DNA from: Apiotrichum sp. Y4204
Taxonomy: Eukaryota > Basidiomycota > Tremellomycetes > Trichosporonales > Trichosporonaceae
Direction of reading: 5' to 3'
DNA length: 64,000 nt
NCBI GenBank assembly: GCA_025531455.1
Contig: JAMYHL010000080.1
Span: 62,001-126,000 of the forward strand
Made by a program: the position numbers and the translations under genes. The notes under the pieces were generated by a model that was not told the DNA's origin, searched no databases, and worked only from the letters and a program-made list of their open reading frames with translations. The number at the start of each line of letters is the position of its first letter. Positions within the stretch are counted from its first letter, which is position 1. Shown one piece after another: positions 1 through 10,145 of this stretch.

Positions 1-1007
1 TGTGGACGCTCAACCCCGTCGTGCTCAACATCACCACAAGGGGGAGCCCCGAGGCCCTCCCGTGTCTACTGACTGCCGTCCTGGCTATTTCGCTCCGCCG
101 TGCGGGTCTCGGCGCGGGAGAGAAGGGTAGGACGGTAGCGACGCCGAAGGAAACGCGCTGGGAGGCTGTCTCGGCCGCGGCCCTCGCCCTCGCGGCGAGC
201 TACAAGATTTACCCGGCCATCTACGTTCCTGCCATCTGGCGCGCCCTCGCCCGGCGGCACGGGTGGTTCGGCGCGGGCGTGTGGCGCTTCGCGGCCGTCG
301 GTGCGGCGGTGACGCTTGTGGTCAACGGAGCACTGTGGGCTATGTACGTGACATCGGGCGTTGGCTGCTGTCGATTCGTTTGGCTAACTCCTCAGCTGGG
401 GCGCACCCTTCCTCGAGCACACGTTCACGTACCACCTCGCGCGCCTCGACCACCGGCACAACTTCAGCCCCTACTTCCTCCCAATCTACCTCAACCTCAC
501 TTCTAGTGATTCCCCCTCCTCTCTCCTCCTCTCCATCCTCCGCCACCCGCTCGCGTCGTTCCTCCCGCAGGCGTCCGCTGTCCTCCTCGCTGGCGCCGCA
601 CTCGAGCCCGCCCTCGGCGTCGCGGGCGCGCTCTTCTTCCAGACGGCCATCTTTGTTGTGTTCAACAAGGTGTGCACTTCGCAGGTAAGTTGGGTGCTCT
701 TGCACAGTAGCTCGTTCCATCCAGCTCGGACCGGTGGTGCTGCGTCTGACTCTGACTCGCCCGCTAACACGCTCAGTACTTTCTTTGGCCGCTCCCCCTC
801 GTCCCATTACTGCGCCTCCCACGCCTCTCGTGGGGCGTCCTCGGAGCCTGCCTCGCCGCCTGGGTCGGCGCGCAGGCGCTCTGGCTCGGCACGGCGTACC
901 GCCTCGAGTTCCTCGCACAGCCAGTGTACGTGCCGCTCTGGGGCGCAGGTTGTCTCCTGTTTGTGGTGAGCGCGGCGGGGATCGGGGCACTTCTCGACGG
1001 TATTTAG
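1..1007 (+). CDS. GPI14: GPI mannosyltransferase 1 (PIG-M / Gpi14), 5' truncated by window edge
   Basis: Exons <1-343, 396-684 and 777-1007; introns of 52 and 92 nt with GT-AG ends and matching phases. PIG-M is the ER-membrane enzyme that adds the first mannose of the GPI anchor, using dolichol-phosphate-mannose. The visible part starts at the family motif around NPVVLNITTRGSPEAL (residues near the first cytosolic/lumenal junction) and continues with several hydrophobic helices, including SYKIYPAIYVPAIW and the conserved block HTFTYHLARLDHRHNFSPYF, which is typical of PIG-M and its fungal homologues. The C-terminal exons encode further membrane helices and end at TAG 1005-1007. The N-terminal part with the catalytic DxD lies upstream of the window. 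The gene converges on the MFS gene, with under 200 bp between the stops. Family assignment is firm; splice sites are inferred by eye. Confidence 0.88.
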
Positions 1008-1195
1008 CATTTGCATAGAAACATTCGGTATAAAGGCACGATATGAATACAGTGTATTGCAGAGGGCTGCTTTTCTTTCCTTTTGGTATCAATCCAGGCA
1101 TCACATCCTCCCCGGGAGCCCCCTCCCCTGTCCTCGCTCCACTTCCATCCCCTCTCACTCTCCCAATTCACTCCCCTCATCGCCCCTTCGTCGGC

Positions 1196-2990
1196 TCAAT
1201 CCATGTGAGTATCGACATTCACATCCGCCTCGCTCTCCGGCATGTCCTCGTCCTCCGCTGCGGCCATGGCAAGCGTCGTGACGATCGCGAGCGCAAAGTT
1301 GACCACAGCGGCGCGGTGCAGGCCGTGCGAGTACGCCTTGATGGCGATCTCACGGATGGCAGGAGGGAGGGCGGGGATAATGGCGGTGGAGCGGCGGATG
1401 TGCTCTACGAGCTCGGGGTCCGCAATGTGCTGTGCCAGATCGACCTGCAGTGTTCCCTGCAGCAGCGCGCTGCCGATCGCGACGCCGAGGACCTGCCCGA
1501 TAGTGCGGAACATGTACGTCATGCTGGTCGCCACGGCAATCTCCCCACGGCCCTCTTTTTGGACATTGTGCATCAGCGCGACGAGTGTGCTCGTCAGCGC
1601 GCCAGCATACCCGAATCCACTGGGCGACTGGGCGACCCACGTGAGCCACTCGGGCGAGTGCTCGTCCCACCACAGCATCATGCCGGTGGACAGCACGATG
1701 AGGAGGCCGCTGCCCAGCATGGCCGGGTAATAGCGCCCCGTGCGGCGCATGAACCACCCGACGGCGAGGGAGCCCGCACCGATGAGGACGGTGTACGGCA
1801 GGAGGCGGATGCCGGCCACCGAGGAGGACTGTAGGCGTACGGCGGTAAAGTACAGCGGGACGTTGTACAGGAGGGAGAAGATGGCCATTGCCATGGTGAG
1901 ATTGGACACTGCGACAGAGGCGGGCGTGCGGCGCTTCATGAGGTCGAGAGGGAGGATGGGCTCGAGGGCGTACCACTCTTCCACAGCGAGGAACGCGAGG
2001 GTCGCAACAACAAAGAGCGCCAGCAGGCCTGCGATTGTCGGGTCGGTCCATGAGTATTCTGTGCCATCTGGTTTGCGCGCGGCAGTGCGCAGGCTGAATC
2101 CGAGCAGGAGCGCACCGACAGCCGTGGCCAGAAGGAGTGCGCCGGCGTAGTCGATGCGCATGAGCTTCTGGCGCACGCTGAGTGACGGGGTGGGCGAGGA
2201 CCGACCGCCCTCTACGGACCGGGAACCGCCGAGGTCCGCCGGGATGAAGATGATGATCAGCGCAACCGAGATAAACAGGAGCGGGACCTGCGCGCCAAAC
2301 GCGACGCGCCAGCCAAAGTGGTCGGATGCCCACCCGCCCACTGGTCCACCGAGGGACGCGCCGAGGCCCTGGGGTCAGTTATCACGAGCTGGGGTGCACC
2401 ACGAGTGCCGCAGCTCGCTCACTCACGAAGAGAATGTTTGCGTAGCCCTGGTATATGCCGCGATGGCGGAGATCCACGAGGTCGGAGAGGAGGATGGAGC
2501 CGACGCTCGAGAGGCCGCCGCCGCCCATGCCGGCGAGGCAGCGCGCCGCGATAAGGGCGTACATCGAGGGCGCGGTGGCGCAGAACACGGTGCCGACGGT
2601 GAAGAATCCGAGCGCGACGAGCTGCGCGTTGCGCCGCCCGATCGCGTCCGCCAGGCGTCCGTACACTGGTGTAAAGCAGCACAAACTCAGGAGGTAGGCT
2701 GTGCCGAGCCACGAGGCGAGGTGGAATGCCTCGAATGCGGATCCGATGTCGGAGAGCAGCGTCGCCACCACTGTGCCGTCAAAGGCCGCGAGGAACGTCG
2801 CGCTCCACACTGAGAGACACGCGAGCCGGAAGCGCCAGGCGGGAAGGCCGGCGAGGTTGTGGTGTCCGTGGGGGTTGACGGCGCCATAGCTCGGCGGCGG
2901 GGACGCGCTGGCGCCGTTGCGCTCTCTGTCATGTCTGTCGAGTCCGTTTCCGTTGCTGCCCTTCAGGAGCGATGTACGCTCGGACGACAT
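1196..2990 (-). CDS. MFS transporter, 14-TM DHA2-type (Fnx1/VBA-like)
   Basis: Exons (minus strand) 2990-2427 and 2368-1196, with a 58-nt intron; 578 aa. The start ATG at 2990-2988 opens a hydrophilic N-terminus followed by a run of membrane helices. TM1 carries FLAAFDGTVVATLL, a form of the DHA2 motif D1, and the loop between TM2 and TM3 carries GRLADAIGRR (MFS motif A). The length and about 14 predicted helices fit the DHA2 drug:H+ antiporter group, which includes the fungal vacuolar basic-amino-acid exporters Fnx1 and Vba. The substrate cannot be told from sequence. The acidic C-terminal tail (ending near DEDMPESEADVNV) is probably cytosolic. An in-frame ATG further upstream (ORF to about 3176) would add 62 low-complexity residues and is less likely. 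Its next upstream neighbour, the PQ-loop transporter, is divergent and also likely vacuolar. Confidence 0.85.
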
Positions 2991-3456
2991 GATGTGTGGT
3001 GGTGTGGACAGATGGTGAGAGAAGAGAGAGGGGGATGGATGTCGGCTTGATAACCGCCGTCTTGGACGTGGGCAACGAGGTGGGCTCGTTGCTGGTCGTG
3101 TGCTCGTCGTCGTGCACACTTCACCTTCGGAACGGACCAAACAAGGAACAACCACCCACCCTCCCCTCCCGGACATGGCCGCCGTCGTCGTCTAAATTCA
3201 CCCTGGATAATCCACGGATAATTATTTGCTCCCGCTCACTGCCTCCCTGCGCTCCCCGCCTGGCGCGCCCACCTTGTGGTGCCTCGTTTCTCCTCGCTGT
3301 GTCTGATCGCGATCAGACACAGCTCCAAAGCGGTATCACCGTCGATAACACACTTTCTCCACACCTCTTTGCATCGAACATCGCACTCCATCACACACTC
3401 ATTTGATACATCCGGCATTGCGCCAGCTCGAGCTACCACCTCCACTCCCGCGGCGC

Positions 3457-5652
3457 ATGCTCCTTATCGACCCCACGACGCGGGAGGCCGTCGCGGCCTG
3501 GTGCGGCTGGACGTCCATCGTGTGTTGGCTCGGCGCCCAGCTTCCGTTCGTGCCGCCGCAAGGATACAGCTCACAGGCAGACAAGTGATCAAGAACTGGC
3601 AGCAGGGCAACTGCGATGGACTCGCCCTTCCGTTTCTCATCAACTGGCTGATGGGTGCGTGTTGCGCGGTGGTGAATCGGCGTTGTGGATCACGGCTCTT
3701 TGCGATCCGGGTGGCCACAATCGTGCTACGTGCAAAATTCGAGATTGCCGCCATGTGTGGTGATGGACGCTGACCCACAGGCGATGTCACGAACCTGATA
3801 GGGTGCATTCTGACTGACCAGCTGCCGTTCCAGGTGAGTAGTGAGGCTGCGAGGCTGAGGCGAGGCCCATGCGGAACAAGCGGGTGGCGGTGTGCCAGCG
3901 TCCTCGATACCCTGCTCGAGTGCTTCTCATGCTTCGTCGCCCGTCTCGAGTTTGATTTGGGCTGATGGGTGCTTCTCACTCCCATTCCCATCAATCCTGC
4001 AAACTCCCACTCACACCCCCAGACCTATCTCGCAACATATTTCTGCTTTGTTGACGTCGCCCTCGTCAGCCAGTTCTTCTACTACCGCCGCTCGTCCAAG
4101 CCGCCGAGCATATTGCACCGGCATGTGTCGCCCCGCGCGAGCCTGGTGCTTCCCCCAGCGGCGCGTTCACACTCCGTCGGCCACCTGGCGAGCGTTGTTC
4201 CCACCTCCCCTCTTCCCCCAAGCGCAGGATTGCCCCGCAGCGCGTCGGGGCGCGGGCGCCGCCGCGCACCCATCCATTCCCACACGATGAGTGAGCTCGC
4301 CGACCCCGCAGAAGCACTCTACGCGGCCGCCCTCGACGTCGCTCGCGCAGCAGAACGCGTCTCCCGCCGTTCCAACTCTAGCCGTCCTCGAACACGGCAC
4401 GCGGCCACCGCCCCGCCGGACGACCACATGCCGCTGCGGGATAGCTTCCACTCGGAGTTAAGCGCGAGCAGCATGGATGAGGATGCTCAGCACGACCGTG
4501 AGCGTATGACACAGAGCACAGGTGCTCTGGGTTTGCTGGATGCGCGCGGGCGCTCACTCACACGCGTGTCGAGCCTCGGCACGCCGCAGCGCGTCGACAC
4601 GCTCGACAGCCTGCACGACCTCCACGGATCCATGCTCGAGGTCCGTCGTCCGAATGCCAGCCGCTCGCAGTCACGAGCTGCCGCGCGCGGATCAGGCCGC
4701 CGCGCAGCTGGCGTCGCGTTCATGAGCCTTGGCTTGCTTTTCTGGACTGTTCCTGATAGATTAGGGAACAGTGCGTCCAAGGGAGTTGGGCGTGTGGTGC
4801 CAAACAGCGTGGTGCGGAACAGCGCGGAGAGCACGGAGATGGCCGGGAGCGCGTCCTCACCATCAGATATCGCAAGCGCGCGCGTAGCGTGGCAGCCGCC
4901 ATGGCCCCTCCACCCGTTGCCACTACCCGTTGGACAGACCTACATTTTCGTTGAGCCGTTGAATGGCAAGCCGGGGTCTGAACCCGGTCACAAACCCCGA
5001 CCGCCACACAAGAAGCCCGTCGACATCAAGGAGTTGATTGGGCGCATCTCCGCGTGGTGCTGCACCACGCTGTACTTGACCTCGCGCCTGCCGCAGATCT
5101 GGAAGAATGTGAGTGAGGCGATGGCATTCAAGCTGACGACAGTTCCAGCGCAAGTCGGTGGAGGGCCTGTCCATCCTACTTTTTCTTTTCGCCTTCCTGG
5201 GCAACACGTTCTACGTGCTGTCCCTCACCATCGCGCCGGCACCGCCAGGACAGCAGGCGCACCACCTCCTGCGAGCGCTGCCGTATCTCCTCGGCTCGGG
5301 GGGCACGCTCGTGTTCGACTTGACGATCATGATCCAGGCGGCGATGTACGGCGCCGCCCCGCCGGCCACGCCGCTGCACGCACCGCGGCACCGGCGGACA
5401 TACTCGTACGGAACGATGCGGCGGCGGCGGCACACGACCGAGGAGGGCGCGCTGGGGATATCGTTTGGAGGCAATCCCGAGCGGCGCCCGCTGCTGCACT
5501 CGCCGAGCCGCGCGGTCACCGAGCCGCGCCCCGGCGTCGCGAGGACGCACTCCGGCCCGGGGGCCAGCAACCAGAGCTCGACGGCGAGCATCCCGGGTCT
5601 GTGGATGCGCTCGTCCGAGAGCCCGCGCCAGAGCCCCACCACGGGGGCTTAG
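3457..5652 (+). CDS. PQ-loop repeat protein, Ypq1/2/3-like vacuolar cationic amino acid transporter
   Basis: Exons 3457-3545, 3581-3654, 3781-3833, 4023-5108 and 5149-5652; about 601 aa. The first PQ-loop repeat reads LPQVIKNW, then WLMGDVTNLIG and FFYYRR; the second repeat reads SRLPQIWKN, then SVEGLSILLF. The spacing (3 helices, insert, 3-4 helices) matches yeast Ypq proteins and mammalian PQLC2, lysosomal/vacuolar exporters of lysine, arginine and histidine. Odd features are the long hydrophilic, Ser/Arg-rich insertion of about 300 residues between the repeats and a GC-rich C-terminal cytosolic tail. Intron 1 is only 35 nt with a weaker GTTCGT donor; it is needed to bring LP and QVIKNW into frame. 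The start ATG at 3457 is chosen because it opens the conserved first helix directly. Confidence 0.85.
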
Positions 5653-6053
5653 ATTGTTGTAGAGTATGTATGAGCATGGTTTCGTGAGCGGAAGAACGGG
5701 GCAGACCGTGTGGTGTCAGAATGAGAGGTTAGTGGAACTGACTGGAATGTTGGAGACAATCTGAGAAACTTATGTACATGCATCGGCGGCGGGTTACAAT
5801 TCTAGAGTCGCGGAGATACGAGCCAGGCGCGTCTCGATGAGAGAAACGGCGTTTTGTGGAATCGGAAAGTGTGTTGTAGCGGATGATGTGGAGCTGACAA
5901 GGTCGAAGGTCGTCGAAGGTCTGTCGCGACGATGGAGAGAAGACCAGAAACGGAGAAAGACAAAGACAGACGAGCGGGTATCGCGAGTCGCGAGCACGAG
6001 ACACTGTCCAGCGGTATGCGAGTTGAAGCCAGCAGGGAGAGCAGCCAGGAACA

Positions 6054-6675
6054 TTACGCATTCTCAGCCGGGGGCTGGATATGCCCCGCCGGCTTCTGCG
6101 CGACGCCGACAGTCGCCTCCCCGAAGCGCGCAACAATGTCCTCGACCCCGCGCTGGCGGTTATCCGGGGCGGAGCGGCCCGCGGCGCGCTGCGACTCCTC
6201 GACGGTGTACGCGCCCTCCTTGAGGTCCTTGAGGCGGCGCTTGTGCACCTTGCTGCGGGTGTGCGTCGCGAGCGCGAGCGCGGATTCGTAGTATTTTGCG
6301 CATTCGAGGCAGTACTGCTGTTAGTGACAAGGCTTTTGGTTGATCGGGAGGGATAGAAGCGCGGTGGTGATCGACAAGGTCTGCCGTACCCCAGAGCGAG
6401 GCCGTGGGTTACGCGGTCTCTCAACTGCTCGAGGACGTGCAAACGCTCACCACCACCTGAGGTCGAAACTACACCACCCCATCCCATTCTCCCACACTCA
6501 CATGCTGTCCCAGTCCAGGCTTGTCCTCGTCAATCTCCTGGACGGCGAGCTTCTTGGCGTTGTGCTCAAGGTCGTGCTGGATCTGGTCGAGGTCCTTGGT
6601 GCGCACGCGAGTGCGCGCTGCGCGCGCGACGTCGCGGCGCGCGTGGTGGGTACGAGAGCGGCGAAGACGGCCCAT
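6054..6675 (-). CDS. BUD20: Bud20/ZNF593-like C2H2 zinc finger, 60S ribosome biogenesis/export factor
   Basis: Exons (minus) 6675-6502 and 6314-6054, 187-nt intron; 144 aa. The protein starts MGRLRRSRTHH with a basic region, then TRVRTKDLDQIQHDL, and joins across the intron at DKPGLGQH/YCLECAKYYES. It continues with a single C2H2 finger (CLEC and ATHTRSKVHKRR) and the conserved EGAYTVEESQRAAG. This is the full pattern of yeast Bud20 and human ZNF593, nucleocytoplasmic shuttling factors bound to pre-60S particles. The length (about 140 aa in fungi) agrees. The C-terminal 30 residues are variable. It converges with the PQ-loop gene, leaving 400 bp of shared 3' flank. Confidence 0.92.
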
Positions 6676-8481
6676 TGTGAATAGATGTATGTGTGAGAGT
6701 GAGAGAGGTGAAGAGAGAGAGGGAGAGAGTTGGTGGTGAGCTCGATGTTCTTGATGTTCTTTGTCTGTCTCTCGTGTGATCTTTTTCCCCTGGTAGATCG
6801 GCCGGGGGTGGGGCAAAAAATCTGTGCATGGTACATTAGTTACGTAAACGTCCATCGACCGATCCAGATTTGCAGGATCGGCAACTTGCGGATCTGCCAT
6901 GCAGCTGTCCAGCTTGGGCGATCCTACTCCCTATATCCCTATACTCTCGGACAGTGAGTATGCATCTGGACACGACGACGAGCACAGCTGCGATGACCTA
7001 AAGAGGTATGCATGCATGCAGAAGACGCAGAGAACACCGGTGATGTATGCAGAAGCATCTCGAAGGTATATGCAGCGTAAGGAACACATGGTGCGCACAT
7101 GGCATGACTCATCCAGACTTTACTCTGATCCATGACTCAGCGTCCAGTCACCCACTCCGAGAGAGAGTGGGACGCCGGTGGAATCGGAGTTCGGAGCAGC
7201 AGCGGAGCAGGAGCGCGTGGTGCCAGCCGCAGCTTTTTCGGCCTCGGCCCCCGTAATGCCCATAGAGCCGGTATCGGGTGCCCACTCCGAGGGCGGGGGG
7301 CTTGTCGGCCGGAGTACGGCATGGTGCCCGGTGCCCGGTGGCTCGGCGTGGCGATGAGATGACCAGCAATTAGACCTGGGGGAAGAGTCACGGAGGCCGA
7401 GAAGAAAAAGTGCAGCATTCTTGTACATCTGCCAAGGTCTCGCCACCGTTGCTGCTGTTGTTTTTGCTCTCAAGCTCGCTCCCTCCATCCAGCCTTGTTT
7501 TGTATCCCATTCCCTCCCTCATTGACCATCATCATATCCCTTTCCATCGCTATCATCTCCCCGACCATTGCATCTCCATCCTCTTCTCATTCCTGCATTG
7601 CATCGCACACCACACTCCTTCCACTCCTTCACCCTCTCTTTCACACCCGTCTCGCCACCTGCCCTCCCGGCGCCCGCTGCACGGCCCATCGCGCCACCCG
7701 CCCGCTCCCGGCATCCATCCATCTGCGTTTTTGGCCCTGAGACATCGGTCCACAAGGAGCGCGCGAAGCAAAGAGCACATCCGCAACTTCTTGTCATTGT
7801 CCAACAGCCTTTCTCTCCCTTTTCTCGACGGCGCTCTTTGTCCCAGCGGCTCCAGCGCAGGTTAACTCGTGCAACTCGTCGCGCGCTGCACGTCCTTTTC
7901 GCTTCGCATCTGGTCGACAGAGCACGTATTGTCTCCCGCCAGCTTTCTTTCTCCTCGAGTATCAGCCTCCGCCACCTCGGCCGTCGTTCGATCTCACTCC
8001 CCGACACGAATCCAGAGCAAGTGTTTGGCATCTCTTGCATCTCGCCCTCCCGGATCACTCACATCGACAGCACCGGAGAATAAAGTCCCATCTTAACAGG
8101 CCCCTGCATTACCTTATTCTATCTCACCGGGCTCTCTTCACCTCATCCACTCCTCCCTTCTCCCTCGCCACTCTTCCCTCTCGCTGCACATTCCCCGACT
8201 GTGGACCTTTTTGACCCTGCATCCGCACACCATCACTACGGCCTCGTTGCTCGGTATTGTGCAGCACTTCTTTGTCCTTCCAGTCCCTCGCTCGTTCTTC
8301 ATTATTCTCCTGCGCCTGGGCCAACTGCCCCTCAGCTGATCCAACTGCCGCCCATTGTTGATCTCTCGGACCGCCGGGCACTTGGCCACGCTCGTCCACT
8401 ACTTATCGCGCATTCCAGCATCTCTCCCGCATTTCTCCACATCTCATCGCCACACTCCGCCTGAATCGCACCCTCGCCACC
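6676..8481. other. 1.8-kb divergent intergenic region with long pyrimidine-rich leader
   Basis: No gene was recognised. The left third (6676-7400) is mixed sequence with short TGCATGCA stretches near 7009. From about 7410 to 8480 the + strand is strongly C/T-rich, as in the promoter and 5' UTR of highly expressed fungal genes, and it leads into the SUR2 start at 8482. The open frames inside it are Ser/Pro low-complexity translations of this pyrimidine bias and are not reported as genes. Confidence 0.5.
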
Positions 8482-9668
8482 ATGCTCACGTTTCCGCATC
8501 AGCTGGTGGATGCGCTGCCATCGTTCTCGCAGTCGAAGAACGCGACACTCTTGTCCATGATCACGCCGACTTCGATCGACGCGCCATTTTACCACACCAC
8601 GCGTCCACAGCTGTTGTCATGGATCTCCGATCGGCATCTCTCGCTCCTCGCGCCTCTGGTCGTCTACTATGTGATCGGGACAATTTTCCACATTATCGAC
8701 ACGCTCCAGCTCCCGTACTTTGAGGCACGCCGCATTCACGAGAGCGAAGAGGTCAAGAAGCGCAATCGCGCAACGCTCGGCCAGGTGCTCAAGGCCGTCG
8801 TGTTCCAGCACATTGTGCAGACGATCGTCGGCCTCCTCATGCTCGAGGGCGACGAGTCCATCATGCGCACAGAGATTCTCAAGGACCACCTCGGCGGCAT
8901 GCGCTGGCTCGCGCCCCGCGTCGCCGACTTTATCTTCATCATCCTCGGCCCAACCACCGGACAGCACGTTCTCGAGCAGCACGGCCCACAGCTCGTCAAC
9001 TTTGCGTACTGGTGGGGCGTCCCGGCAATGCAGATCTTCCTTGCCTTGTGAGTAGAATGCGGGCGAGCTGTGTTGCAAGCGCGATGTGAGCAAGGGCTCA
9101 GCGCCGTGATTGTACGGATTGAGACAGGCAGGCAGGCAGGATATATTCGGCCGTGCTCCCTTCCATCCTCGTCCATCAGTCCATGTTTCTTTTGCTAACA
9201 CTTAGCTGCATCATCGACACCTGGCAGTACACGCTGCACCGGTTAATGCACACGTACCCCGTCCTTTACCGCGCGTTCCACAGCCACCACCACCGGCTGT
9301 ACATCTCGTACGCGTTTGGCGCGCTGTACAACCACCCGATTGAGGGCCTGGTTCTCGACACCCTCGGCGCGGGCATTGCATCATATGCCACCTTCCTCAC
9401 GATCCGGCAGGCGACCCTCCTCTTTGTCGTTTCGACCTGGAAGACGGTCGACGACCACTGCGGCTACCGTCTGTGGTGGGACCCGTGCCAGTTCTTCTTC
9501 AACAACAACGCAGACTACCACGACATTCACCACCAGGCGTATGGCATCAAGTCGAACTTCTCCCAGCCCTTCTTCACAAATTGGGACTACCTTCTCGGCA
9601 CGCAGATGACCCGCCACCAGTTCGACAACCGCGCATCGCGTCGCGGAAATCTCGAAAAGGAGGACTAG
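8482..9668 (+). CDS. SUR2: Sphinganine C4-hydroxylase (fatty acid hydroxylase superfamily)
   Basis: Exons 8482-9047 and 9206-9668 (158-nt intron); 342 aa, the usual length. ATG 8482 sits in a CACC-ATG context. The enzyme is an ER-membrane di-iron oxygenase that converts dihydrosphingosine or dihydroceramide into phytosphingosine-type bases. The three histidine boxes are visible: HRLMH (about residues 200-204), HSHHH (214-218) and HDIHH near residue 293, separated by hydrophobic segments. N-terminal helices (LLAPLVVYYVIGTIFHI) and the WWGVPAMQIFLAL helix precede the first box. Exon 2 joins as AF/CIIDTWQYTLHR. The tail is short and charged (RRGNLEKED). The long C/T-rich leader upstream suggests strong expression. 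Confidence 0.93.
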
Positions 9669-10145
9669 GCGCAAGGCAAGCAAGGCGCAAAGTCTGCAGC
9701 AGGCAGCTGCAACACGTTACCCGGATAACAGCACGGAGCAAAGCGTGACGCGACGCGGCGCGACGCGGCGCGGCGTGTGCACCGCGCCAGTAGTATCCAC
9801 CAACTCCAAAGTAATAGCTCCCTACGGGCCGACCCCTCATCTCACAACACTGCAATGTATTAGGCACCAGGCCGCAGGCCGTAGTATATACCCCCTATCT
9901 CGCATAGATGTCCTAGTATGCACGGGCTGAATGGTGACTGGATCCGCCGGCGGCGACCAGGGATGTGGACATGTGGACAACGTGCGCTGCCGCACACGTG
10001 TGGGAAGAGAAGCACCACAAAATGCTCCAGCTGACGATTTTCTCTCCTTACTCCTTCATGACGCCATGCAGTCCATGACAAGACAACTAATGTGTTCACT
10101 ATCGTCACAACTTCTAGCTCTACCAAGCTACTCTCACTCTCACTA

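Noticed and set aside
7410..8460. Ser/Pro/His-rich open frames upstream of SUR2
   Set aside because: They are translations of a pyrimidine-rich leader in several frames at once, without any domain.
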